Shown here: piece by piece, positions 46,690 to 55,449 of the stretch | Layout: each line of letters starts with the position of its first letter | Numbering within the stretch: the first letter of the stretch is position 1 | Source of the DNA: Desulfosporosinus sp. | GTDB lineage: Bacteria > Bacillota > Desulfitobacteriia > Desulfitobacteriales > Desulfitobacteriaceae | DNA length: 64,000 bases | Assembly (NCBI GenBank): GCA_031292095.1 | Contig: JARLHU010000175.1 | Span: forward strand, 53,435 to 117,434 | Direction of reading: 5' to 3' | Notes under the pieces: generated by a model | What the model saw: only the letters and a program-made list of their open reading frames with translations | Database searches by the model: none | What the model was told of the DNA's origin: nothing | Made by a program: the position numbers and the translations under genes

Positions 46690-47154
46690 TTATTTATTAG
46701 GGTCTGAATTCCATTTTTCAAGCTTATTGTTAATTTTAAAAGCCAACTCTTTATTTCTTAGATACACCACATTTTCATCAGGATAGGTAGCTACATCATC
46801 GATCTCCCTTGTTCCGATATCAAGTATCTGTAATATTTCTGCGCTGTTATTTATAAACTGATGTGCGATATCTTTACCAGCAGATTTTGAAATAACATCT
46901 CCTGATGCTATTTTTATTTCTTCCCCATCTATTCGCAACATCCCTGTTCCATTCATTATTAAAAAGAATTCTTCCTGCTTTGAATGCGAATGGTACTTTA
47001 CACTTTTGGCACCGGGTTTTACATAGTCAATGTTTACGTAAATCTTTTCGCTCCCTAAAGCATCACCTAGATAAATTGTTTTCATTTTTGATTGAAAGTC
47101 AGGGTCATCAATGTATTCTTTAGGAATATTATTAATATTTAATATTCTTTCCAT
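46690..47154 (-). CDS. Cupin domain protein
   Basis: KYHSHSKQEEFFLIMNGTGMLRIDGEEIKIASGDVISKSAGKDIAHQFIN. Confidence 0.88.
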   Translation of the reverse strand: MERILNINNIPKEYIDDPDFQSKMKTIYLGDALGSEKIYVNIDYVKPGAKSVKYHSHSKQEEFFLIMNGTGMLRIDGEEIKIASGDVISKSAGKDIAHQFINNSAEILQILDIGTREIDDVATYPDENVVYLRNKELAFKINNKLEKWNSDPNK

Positions 47155-47217
47155 TTTACATCACCTTTCAATACTTAACCCTACCAACTTCCTCCTACAC
47201 ATACAGCCATTTCTTGG

Positions 47218-48159
47218 CTAAACAATCTTAAGGCAAAAATGTGGGCAAACCCTTCCACAATACCCACAAAGCACACACGCCTCAGGATCCACCACAGCTA
47301 CTTTCTCGAGGTGTAAAGCCCCTTGCGGACAAGCCTCCAAACAAAGCCCACACCCCTGACACCAATCAGCAATATAAAGCTGCCGTTTTCTGCATTTAAC
47401 AATTTCTCGCAACTCTTGCGGAATCTCATGGTCCGCCAACAAGAGAAGATTATAATCCACCTCTTCTCGACTAGACATTCCCAAGGCAAAGGCCTGCACT
47501 CCCTGAACGCTTCGGACAAAGGCCACGGCTTTTTCTGGGTCATGGGTTAAATGCCCGCCCCCGAAAACCTTCATAGCGTATATTCCAATGCCCAATTCTG
47601 CCGCAAACGAAATGGCAGCGAGCATTTCGTTTAAATTTCCATCGATAATCCCTAGTCCCTGATAATTCAAGATTGGATGAATTACATCGAGACCAGGTTG
47701 GAGTGCCCCGGCCCGGACCCCGGCAACAGCATGCGTCGAAATTCCGATCCAGCGGACGATGCCCTTTTCCTTGGCCCGTAAAAGTTCTTCCCAAGCTTCC
47801 GAATGCCCCTGGAGAGTTAAGGCGTTTTCCTGTTCATGAAGCAGAAAAAAATCAAGAGTATCTCGTTTGAGGGAGGTTCGCGCCTTTTCCAGGCTCTGGC
47901 GCATTTCCGGGGCTGTGACGGAGTATGATTTACTGATAATGCGGACCTCCGGATGCCCTTTCGTCGCCGCAGCAATTTGCGCATAATTATCATAGATTTC
48001 CGCCGTGTCAATCCAGTTTACCCCCCGCTCAAGGGCATACTTCAGAACTGAGGCCCCTTCTTCTTCCGTTACACGTCCTTGTAAGGGGGATATAGCCAAA
48101 CTTCCAAAGCACACCTCTGAAACTTCCGGCCCCCATAAACCGAGTTTAACCTGACGCAT
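47218..48159 (-). CDS. Aldo/keto reductase with C-terminal 2[4Fe-4S] ferredoxin domain
   Basis: AKR motifs; CQGCGLCLEACP and CVLCGYCGRVCP. Confidence 0.92.
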   Translation of the reverse strand: MRQVKLGLWGPEVSEVCFGSLAISPLQGRVTEEEGASVLKYALERGVNWIDTAEIYDNYAQIAAATKGHPEVRIISKSYSVTAPEMRQSLEKARTSLKRDTLDFFLLHEQENALTLQGHSEAWEELLRAKEKGIVRWIGISTHAVAGVRAGALQPGLDVIHPILNYQGLGIIDGNLNEMLAAISFAAELGIGIYAMKVFGGGHLTHDPEKAVAFVRSVQGVQAFALGMSSREEVDYNLLLLADHEIPQELREIVKCRKRQLYIADWCQGCGLCLEACPQGALHLEKVAVVDPEACVLCGYCGRVCPHFCLKIV

Positions 48160-48182
48160 ATTGTTCTCCTTTCGAGACGCCT

Positions 48183-48282
48183 ATTCGAAGTTCGAGGCAC
48201 GAAGTTCGAAGTTCGAAAGTCCGAGGTCCGATTATCACTCCTCGTGCTTCGCGCTTCGCGCCTCGCGCCTCGCGTCCAATAT
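48183..48282. repeat. TTCGA-rich tract grading into (CTTCGCG/CCTCGCG)n
   Basis: ttcgaagttcgaggcacgaagttcgaagttcgaaag...gcttcgcgcttcgcgcctcgcgcctcgcg. Confidence 0.65.
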
Positions 48283-48289
48283 ATCTCAA

Positions 48290-48544
48290 TTATTTGGCAT
48301 TTAGATAAGTTCTGACCAGCTCTTCGATCAGCTCAAAACGCTCAAGTTTACGAATCATCGCTCGCGCCTGATTGTGGCTGGTAATATATACAGGGTCACC
48401 GGACATGAGATACCCCACCATCTGATTAATTGGGTCATATCCTTTTTCCTGCAATGCGGCATAGACTTTCTGCAATACATCGTGGGCAGAAACGTCTTCT
48501 TCTCCCACTGCCTTAAACATCATAGTTTCTTCCATTCGATCCAT
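48290..48544 (-). CDS. ireB: IreB family regulatory phosphoprotein (DUF965)
   Basis: [51 protein letters not shown]-type sequence. Confidence 0.93.
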   Translation of the reverse strand: MDRMEETMMFKAVGEEDVSAHDVLQKVYAALQEKGYDPINQMVGYLMSGDPVYITSHNQARAMIRKLERFELIEELVRTYLNAK

Positions 48545-48588
48545 TTGCCTATCCCCCTTTCACCTTTCCTCCGCTCATCCTTCTCTTA

Positions 48589-48647
48589 AGGCACATTCAA
48601 GAAAATAACCAAGGCATCTTTGACTTGTTATTTCCTTTCATATGCCT
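48589..48647 (+). mobile_element. MITE-like repeat, copy 4, internally deleted (about 59 bp)
   Basis: aggcacattcaagaaaataacca|aggcatctttgacttgttatttcctttcatatgcct: both ends present, centre absent. Confidence 0.8.
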
Positions 48648-48679
48648 AAAGATATTCTTGGCATTCCAATGATTCTCCT

Positions 48680-51313
48680 CTATTTTTTAAGAAATTTCTG
48701 AAGGAGTGCTGGGACACGGTCAATAGCTTCTCCCAGTTTGCTAGGATCTTTCCCACCTGCTTGGGCCATGTCCGGGCGACCGCCACCGCTACCACCGGTT
48801 ATTTTGGCCACTTCTTTTATAATCTGCCCGGCATGCAGCCCACTTAAACCTGTCGGCGTGACAACTGTCACCAAGTTAACCTTTCCTTCGCTTACAGAAC
48901 CCAAAACAATGACCCCGGTTTGGAGCTTACCCCGCAATAGATCCGCCATTTGACGCAGGCCCTCCATATCAGGCACATGTACCTGAGCTGCTATTACCCG
49001 AATTCCTTCGATCTCCACAATGCGCTTCAGTAACCCTTCCGCTTCATTCCTACCGAGTTTCCCTTGAAGTTGAACGATTTCCCGTTCAAGGTCCTTCACT
49101 TGGCTCACTAGCCCATTGACACGCTTGCCCACATCTGTAGGCTGAGCTTTGAGAATTTGAGCAACTTCCATCACCTGCTCATCAAGGGCACGTAGATACG
49201 CTAGAGCTTCTAAGCCTGCCACCGCTTCAATCCGGCGCAGACCTGCCCCAATCCCTCCCTCGCTGAGAATTTTAACCAGCCCGATTTCCCCTGTGCCTTT
49301 GACATGAGTTCCGCCGCACAATTCTTGACTGAACATCCCCATCCGGACAACCCGGACAGTCTCTCCATATTTCTCTCCAAAAAGTGCCGTAGCTCCGGTG
49401 GATCTAGCCTCGGTCAACGACATTTCCGTCGCTTCAACTGACATATTCTTTAACACTGCTTCATTGATAAGACCCTCTACCACCCTCAGACCATCGGGTG
49501 TCAGCGGGGAAAAATGGGTGAAGTCAAAACGTAAGCGTTCAGGGGTCACCAAAGATCCTGCTTGCTGGACGTGCTCTCCTAATACGGAACGCAAGGCCGC
49601 CTGAAGAAGATGTGTCGCACTGTGATGACGGGTGGTGGCCTGACGCTCAAAGTTGTTGATTTCTGCTTCCACCGTTTCTCCAACATGTAATACCCCAGTC
49701 ACTACCTGAACACGGTGATACATGGTTCCAGTCACACCTTTTTTGACATCTAACACTCTCGCCTCAGCCCGAGAAGTTTTGAGCAAGCCGATATCAGACA
49801 CCTGACCACCGCTTTCTGCATAAAACGGGGTCTTAGAAAGGAAGACCAGGACCTCTTCCCCTTCTCCTGCATCCTGCATCTCCTTGCCGTCGACAAATAG
49901 CCCTTCAATCTGCGTCACGGCTGATATCTGTTCATAACCGATAAACGGTGTCGCCCCTAAACGTTTTGCCTTTTCCATCAGTTCTGGGCTTTCAGCCACG
50001 GCGCGCATTTGTTGAGAGTGTTCTTTGGCCCGAAGACGATGCTCCTGAGCAGCCGTTTTATAGGACTCTACATCAATTGACAACCCTTGTTCTTCAAGGA
50101 TTTCCTCTGTCAACTCCACTGGAAAGCCATAGGTTTCATAGATATAAAAGGCATCCTGTCCCGTTAACACGGTCTCTCCTTGTTTGATGATCTCCTTGAC
50201 TTTTTCTTGTAACATCTGAGTTCCTTGCTCTAGCGTTGCTTGAAAGTTCTTCTCTTCCAACCTTAAATGGTTCAAAATAAAATTCTCGTTTTCCTTGAGT
50301 TCCGGATAAGCCTGGACATAGTCCCTCTGAATAATCTGAAAGACTGATTCCAAGAATGGTTTATCAATTCCCAAAAGTTTGGCATAACGAATAGCACGGC
50401 GTAATATTCGACGGAGAACATACCCTCTCCCTTCATTATTAGGCCGAATTCCGTCTGCCAACATAAAAGACACCGCCCGAACGTGATCAGCTACCACTTT
50501 CAAAGCCTGATCATTTTTTAGGTTATCCTTATACCTAATTCCTCCTAGGGTCGCAACATGATCAATAATAGGACGGAATAAATCTGTATCGAAATTTGTC
50601 TCAACCCCTTGCATGACAGAAGCAATCCGCTCTAAACCCATACCTGTATCTATGTTTTGCTTCGGCAGAGGGGTCAATACACCCGCTTCATCGCGATTAT
50701 ATTGCATAAAAACCAAATTCCAGATTTCCAAGAAACGATCACACTCACAGCTACCCGCTCCACAATCGGGCTTGCCACACCCTCTTGCTTCTCCGAGATC
50801 AACATAAATCTCTGAACAAGGGCCACAAGGACCCGTCGGACCCGCTGCCCAAAAGTTTTCTGGATCACCAATGATTCGCTCGGCCTTTACGCCAGCTTTC
50901 TCTATCCAGATTTGCTTTGCTTCCGTATCCTCGGGATAAATTGTCACCCAAAGTTTTTCGACTGGGATCTTCAATACTTCTGTAATATATTCCCAAGCCC
51001 AAGGAATCGCCTCATTTTTAAAGTAGTCCCCAAACGAAAAGTTTCCCAACATTTCGAAATAGGTATGATGACGGGCCGTTTTTCCGACCACTTCAAGATC
51101 CGGGGTACGAACACATTTTTGGGCAGTCGTAGCCCGCGGAAAAGGAGGTTCAACTCGACGTTGAAAATAAGGTTTAAAGGGAACCATACCCGCGACCGTT
51201 AACAAAAGGGTGGGGTCATCTTTAGGAATCAGCGAAGCGCTCGGTAGAATCCTGTGTCCTCTTGCCTCAAAATATTTAAGAAACATGTCTCTCAATTCAT
51301 TACCTGTATACAT
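48680..51313 (-). CDS. alaS: Alanyl-tRNA synthetase
   Basis: TGNELRDMFLKYFEARGHRILPSASLIPKDDPTLL; RHHSATHLLQAAL; GGSGGGRPDMAQAGGKD. Confidence 0.97.
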   Translation of the reverse strand: MYTGNELRDMFLKYFEARGHRILPSASLIPKDDPTLLLTVAGMVPFKPYFQRRVEPPFPRATTAQKCVRTPDLEVVGKTARHHTYFEMLGNFSFGDYFKNEAIPWAWEYITEVLKIPVEKLWVTIYPEDTEAKQIWIEKAGVKAERIIGDPENFWAAGPTGPCGPCSEIYVDLGEARGCGKPDCGAGSCECDRFLEIWNLVFMQYNRDEAGVLTPLPKQNIDTGMGLERIASVMQGVETNFDTDLFRPIIDHVATLGGIRYKDNLKNDQALKVVADHVRAVSFMLADGIRPNNEGRGYVLRRILRRAIRYAKLLGIDKPFLESVFQIIQRDYVQAYPELKENENFILNHLRLEEKNFQATLEQGTQMLQEKVKEIIKQGETVLTGQDAFYIYETYGFPVELTEEILEEQGLSIDVESYKTAAQEHRLRAKEHSQQMRAVAESPELMEKAKRLGATPFIGYEQISAVTQIEGLFVDGKEMQDAGEGEEVLVFLSKTPFYAESGGQVSDIGLLKTSRAEARVLDVKKGVTGTMYHRVQVVTGVLHVGETVEAEINNFERQATTRHHSATHLLQAALRSVLGEHVQQAGSLVTPERLRFDFTHFSPLTPDGLRVVEGLINEAVLKNMSVEATEMSLTEARSTGATALFGEKYGETVRVVRMGMFSQELCGGTHVKGTGEIGLVKILSEGGIGAGLRRIEAVAGLEALAYLRALDEQVMEVAQILKAQPTDVGKRVNGLVSQVKDLEREIVQLQGKLGRNEAEGLLKRIVEIEGIRVIAAQVHVPDMEGLRQMADLLRGKLQTGVIVLGSVSEGKVNLVTVVTPTGLSGLHAGQIIKEVAKITGGSGGGRPDMAQAGGKDPSKLGEAIDRVPALLQKFLKK

Positions 51314-51379
51314 GTACGAACACTCCTTCAAAGATTCATAAAGAAAGGCTTAGTTTCCTGCACCAAACTTAACTGTCTA

Positions 51380-51542
51380 AATTCAATAAAAAAAATAATC
51401 CCACCCTACATCAATTGTCAGGGACGAGATTTCTTCGCGGTACCACCCTGCTTATCATACGGGCTAACGGACTTATATTCTCATTAGTCTTGCAAAATTT
51501 CCATTATTCTAGAGTATATACAGGGAATGTCTTCTTTGTCAA
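51380..51542 (-). promoter_or_regulatory. alaS promoter plus T-box antiterminator/terminator apparently lacking Stem I
   Basis: Minus strand: TTGACA (51537-51542)-N18-TATACT (51513-51518); AGGGTGGTACCGCG at about 51436-51449; terminator TCGTCCCT...AGGGTGGGATTATTTTTTTT. Confidence 0.8.
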
Positions 51543-51547
51543 CCACA

Positions 51548-52666
51548 TTAGACCTTAGCTGAAACCAACCTAAAATAAATATGACTAAAAACGACTCGAA
51601 TTACGGCGGCCAACGGGACCGCCAAGAACATGCCCCAAAAACCAGCAATTTCTCCACCCGCTAATATTGCAAACACTATCCAAATTGGATGAAGACCTAC
51701 ACTATCACCCATAAGTTTAGGCGAAATGACATTCCCTTCAAGCTGTTGCACAATTAGAATCACCAAGGCAATCTTAAAAGCCATGGCCGGAGACTTCGTT
51801 AGGGCTAGCAAAACAGAAGGGACAGCCCCGATCAATGGTCCAAAGTACGGAATAAGGTCAAAGAACCCGCAAATTAAGCCAATTAGCAAAGCATACTCCA
51901 TCCCCACAAGTTTTACGCCAACACCTACCAGGATCCCGACAATTACCGCGACGACTAAGTTCCCCCGCACAAATTGCCGAATTACATGGTTAATGTCTTG
52001 CCACAGTCGTCGCCATTCCATCCTCCAGCGCTGAGGGATAACTCGAAAAAAGCCCTCCTCTAAGCCTTTCCAATCTGCCAACAGATAGAGGGTGATAACC
52101 GGAGATAATATGTAAAGCGTGACCGAAGAAAAGGCATTTGGCAAATTTACTAAAAATAGGTTTAGCCGATCTGCCATAATTACTTCTCCTTGCCCTAGAT
52201 GTTGGTCCAAAACAAGTGCAACACGGTTGGGCAAACCAGTAGCCTTAAACTGCACACGAAACGCTTCTATCCTAGCGGTGATCGACTGAATTGTATTCGG
52301 TAAGACTACCGCCAATTTGCTTAGTTCATTATAGATTATCGGAAGAATAATGAAGATAGTAGTAGCGAAGACTAGGATAATCAAAGTGAAAACAAGCGTG
52401 ATCGATTTATTCCGGCTAATTCGATGCCGCTCCAACCCTTCAACCAGGGGATTCAATAGATAGGCAAGGGCAAACGCTAGGAAAAATGGCCCTAAAATTG
52501 TCCTCACTTTGATGAGAAGTAGAACTCCTAAAAGCAGACAGGTTCCCATAAAAATCCATTTCAATTTATTATAATTCATCCTATCCTTCCCCCTCCAAGG
52601 CCCCTTTTCATCAAATGAAAATTCGAGCATCACACTATCAGCTTGATCATAAAGAAAAGCGCACAC
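51548..52666 (-). CDS. AI-2E family transporter / permease
   Basis: Multiple TM segments; GLICGFFDLIPYFGPLIGAVPSVLLAL; LMGDSVGLHPIWIVFAILAGGEIAGFWGMFLAVPLAAVIRV. Confidence 0.92.
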   Translation of the reverse strand: MCAFLYDQADSVMLEFSFDEKGPWRGKDRMNYNKLKWIFMGTCLLLGVLLLIKVRTILGPFFLAFALAYLLNPLVEGLERHRISRNKSITLVFTLIILVFATTIFIILPIIYNELSKLAVVLPNTIQSITARIEAFRVQFKATGLPNRVALVLDQHLGQGEVIMADRLNLFLVNLPNAFSSVTLYILSPVITLYLLADWKGLEEGFFRVIPQRWRMEWRRLWQDINHVIRQFVRGNLVVAVIVGILVGVGVKLVGMEYALLIGLICGFFDLIPYFGPLIGAVPSVLLALTKSPAMAFKIALVILIVQQLEGNVISPKLMGDSVGLHPIWIVFAILAGGEIAGFWGMFLAVPLAAVIRVVFSHIYFRLVSAKV

Positions 52667-52743
52667 AGCGCGCTTTTCATAGGTAATATAGAAATTATAG
52701 TGTCTCAGGTTCCCTCGCGACTAAACTCGGGAAGAAACGTCTC

Positions 52744-52870
52744 CCACTTTCATGCAGACGGTGCACATGATGTGCCGTCTACTGAAAGGTCCGTCTGACA
52801 GGAGACCCAAATGCAAGTCAAGAACCGTCCCCCACTTGCACGCAGACGGTGCACATGAAATGTGCCGTCC
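52744..52870. repeat. Two hairpins GACGGTGCACATgATGTGCCGTC / GACGGTGCACATgaaATGTGCCGTC flanking a CAAGAACCGTCCCC hairpin
   Basis: Direct duplication of cactt(t/g)ca(t/c)gcagacggtgcacatga..tgtgccgtc. Confidence 0.65.
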
Positions 52871-52889
52871 CACCCGGATACCTCACCGT

Positions 52890-53125
52890 TCCCAGACCCA
52901 AGCCCGGGACGCAGTGTGACACGAGCGCGACGTCTTTACGTAAGCAGCCTAGCAAACTTCCGTTCAAGCGACCGACCCCAGACACGGGGTAGCGCACAAG
53001 CACAAGGACGTGCGCTACCGCCAATGCGCCAAGGATGGCGCATTTGGCGGGCACCCCGCTCCCCAAAGCCGGGAGCTTGAACGGTTAGTTTGCTCTGCGT
53101 CGTAAGACCGAGGGCTGTGTCATAC
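52890..53125 (+). ncRNA. Structured repeat element (candidate RNA), copy 1; strand tentative
   Basis: Nested stems: CAAACTTCCGTTCAAGC/GCTTGAACGGTTAGTTTG; GGTAGCGCAC-aagcacaaggac-GTGCGCTACC; CCGCCAATGCGCC-AAGGAT-GGCGCATTTGGCGG; GCTCCC/GGGAGC. Confidence 0.6.
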
Positions 53126-53132
53126 AAGTCCC

Positions 53133-53345
53133 TCACACAAGTCCTTCACTAGCTACACCCACGTCACCCGCATCCATAGCCGGATCATCCCAAGCCACCA
53201 GAGAGCCATCTTCCGCTAAATCATAAATAACGACTTTGTCAGTTTGAGTTGCAAATTCAACGCAACAATCCCAACAATAGAACTGCTCTACTCCCACTTT
53301 CCCAATAGCACGTCCTGAGCAAACTGGACAATTCATTATCACCAA
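53133..53345 (-). CDS. Small zinc-ribbon-like protein
   Basis: MNCPVCSGRAIGKVGVEQFYCWDCCVEF (CxxC...CxxC). Confidence 0.65.
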   Translation of the reverse strand: MVIMNCPVCSGRAIGKVGVEQFYCWDCCVEFATQTDKVVIYDLAEDGSLVAWDDPAMDAGDVGVASEGLV

Positions 53346-53830
53346 CCCCCTTCTTCATATGTTTGATCCAAGGGGGATACTTGGTTATCAACAATTAAAA
53401 TATCTTTCCCATCGATCATGACATGCGGCCTAAAAATAGTTCCCCGGCCATGCAGAAGATCAGCGAAGAGCCCGTCAGAAACCTCGAATCCTACAACTTT
53501 TTCTACTGAATCATCTAGGAAAACATCTTCAATTGTACCTCTTGCGTCTCCACCTTGTGTATAAACTTCATTTCCCACTTTATTAGACCACCGTATTCCC
53601 TTAAGTTCTTCTATCATATTTTCACGAACGGTTAAGGCATCTTTCCCAACCGCTACAATCGACTGCCTAGGAATTCCTTTTGAGGACTGGAAGAAGTGCC
53701 CGCCTTCTAGGAGAATCCCTACGACCTCATCTTTGTCATTGTCAAGGACCAGATCCTGTACCCAACCAATCGGATCCCCACTTTTCAAATCTAAAACGGG
53801 TAATCCGATAATTTCTCGAGTGCGTCGCAT
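53339..53830 (-). CDS. PRC-barrel domain protein
   Basis: GLPVLDLKSGDPIGWVQDLVLDNDKDEVVGILLEGG, duplicated PRC-barrel-like region. Confidence 0.88.
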   Translation of the reverse strand: MRRTREIIGLPVLDLKSGDPIGWVQDLVLDNDKDEVVGILLEGGHFFQSSKGIPRQSIVAVGKDALTVRENMIEELKGIRWSNKVGNEVYTQGGDARGTIEDVFLDDSVEKVVGFEVSDGLFADLLHGRGTIFRPHVMIDGKDILIVDNQVSPLDQTYEEGGW

Positions 53831-53933
53831 TAATCTTCCACCTCGCTAACATTATTTTCTTTTATTACTATGCCCTGCAATTCTATATTCTATGCATGTT
53901 CAAGTGTCACATCTTCGAACTTCGTACTTCGAA

Positions 53934-55055
53934 CTACGAACCTCGTTTCCCCCGAGGATCAGATATTATCTTTCCCCCGCCAACCACCAAGTTTCCTTGA
54001 TAAAAAACAACCGCTTGTCCCGGTGTCACCGCCCGTTGCGGTTCGTCGAAACAAACCCTCACGCCATAGTCTGCCCCGATGTCACCGGGATAAACAGTCG
54101 CCTGAGCTCCTGAAGAGTTATAACGGATTTTTGCTTCGACTTTTATTGGTCCTTGTAAATCCGAAATAGATATCCAATTTAGATCGATCGCCCAGAGCGT
54201 ATCCGTATAGACATCCTGGTCCTCGCCTAAAACTACCTCATTGCACTCAGGATTCAGACCCACTACAAACATTGGTTTACCAAAGGTAACCCCTAACCCT
54301 TTCCGTTGCCCAACTGTATAGTGAATAATCCCTTGGTGCCTACCTAAACTATTCCCTGCAAGGTCTACAAAACGTCCCGGTTTGATAGCCTCTCCCAAAC
54401 GTTTCCGAACGAACGAAGAGTAGTCATTGTTTGAAATAAAACAAATCTCCTGGCTGTCTGGTTTGTCACCGACCCCCAAGCCTCGTTCTCTCGCCATTTG
54501 CCGTATTTGCTCTTTCGGGTAGTCTGCCAACGGGAAAAGCGTCCGGGCAAGTTGTTCCTGGGTCAACATATACAACGCGTACGTCTGATCTTTACGTACA
54601 TCTACGCCCTTACTTAAGAGAAACCGTCCACTATCAAGATCCCGTTGCACATGCGCATAATGACCCGTTGCAATGTACTCTGCTCCCAGACCACGGGCTT
54701 TACGCAGTAGCTCACCAAATTTAACATACTTGTTACAGACTAAACATGGGTTCGGGGTTTCTCCCGTTAAATAAGACTGCGTGAAATAATCCACCACAGT
54801 CTCCTCAAAATACGCACGAAAGTTCAGGACATAATGAGGAATTCCCAGCAAAAAAGCAACTCGTCTTGCGTCATCGATGGCCGAAAGAGAGCAACATCCA
54901 CCTTCCAGCTCTTGGTCTGTAGGTTTCCAAATCTGTAATGTGATCCCAATTACATCATACCCTTGTTCTTGAAGTAAAGCGGCGGCTATGGAACTATCCA
55001 CACCGCCGCTCATGCCCACCACCACTTTAGGTTTTGTTATCAAACCCATACTCAT
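53934..55055 (-). CDS. mnmA: tRNA-specific 2-thiouridylase MnmA
   Basis: VVGMSGGVDSSIAAALL; TPNPCLVCNKYVKFG; KPDSQEICFI. Confidence 0.97.
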   Translation of the reverse strand: MSMGLITKPKVVVGMSGGVDSSIAAALLQEQGYDVIGITLQIWKPTDQELEGGCCSLSAIDDARRVAFLLGIPHYVLNFRAYFEETVVDYFTQSYLTGETPNPCLVCNKYVKFGELLRKARGLGAEYIATGHYAHVQRDLDSGRFLLSKGVDVRKDQTYALYMLTQEQLARTLFPLADYPKEQIRQMARERGLGVGDKPDSQEICFISNNDYSSFVRKRLGEAIKPGRFVDLAGNSLGRHQGIIHYTVGQRKGLGVTFGKPMFVVGLNPECNEVVLGEDQDVYTDTLWAIDLNWISISDLQGPIKVEAKIRYNSSGAQATVYPGDIGADYGVRVCFDEPQRAVTPGQAVVFYQGNLVVGGGKIISDPRGKRGS

Positions 55056-55433
55056 CTATTCCTTTTTTTCCTGTTTTTCGCGATAGTTTATAATCGCCGC
55101 ATGAAGTGCATCCGCAGCCAAATTTGAACAGTGCATTTTTGCTGGTGGAAGCCCGCCTAAGGCCTCGGCCACAGCTGCATTTGAAATCACCATAGCTTCA
55201 TCAAGTGTTTTGCCTTTCACCATTTCCGTGACCATACTGCTGGTGGCGACGGCTGCACCGCAGCCAAACGTTTTGAACTTCACATCTTTAATAACGTCTC
55301 CCTCGACGTCCAAATAAATCCGCATAATATCTCCGCATTTAGCATTCCCAACTTCACCCACACCATCTGGATTTTCGAGTTCTCCGACATTGCGCGGATT
55401 CGTAAAATGGTCCATTACTTTTTCTGAATACAT
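55056..55433 (-). CDS. iscU: Iron-sulfur cluster scaffold IscU/NifU-like
   Basis: MYSEKVMDHFTNPRNVGE; FKTFGCGAAVATSSMVTEM; LPPAKMHCSNLA. Confidence 0.96.
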   Translation of the reverse strand: MYSEKVMDHFTNPRNVGELENPDGVGEVGNAKCGDIMRIYLDVEGDVIKDVKFKTFGCGAAVATSSMVTEMVKGKTLDEAMVISNAAVAEALGGLPPAKMHCSNLAADALHAAIINYREKQEKKE

Positions 55434-55449
55434 CTCTTATCCCACTCCT

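Noticed and set aside
52818-53136. Short ORFs in both directions
   Set aside because: Lie in the structured repeat element; translations have no domain-like character.
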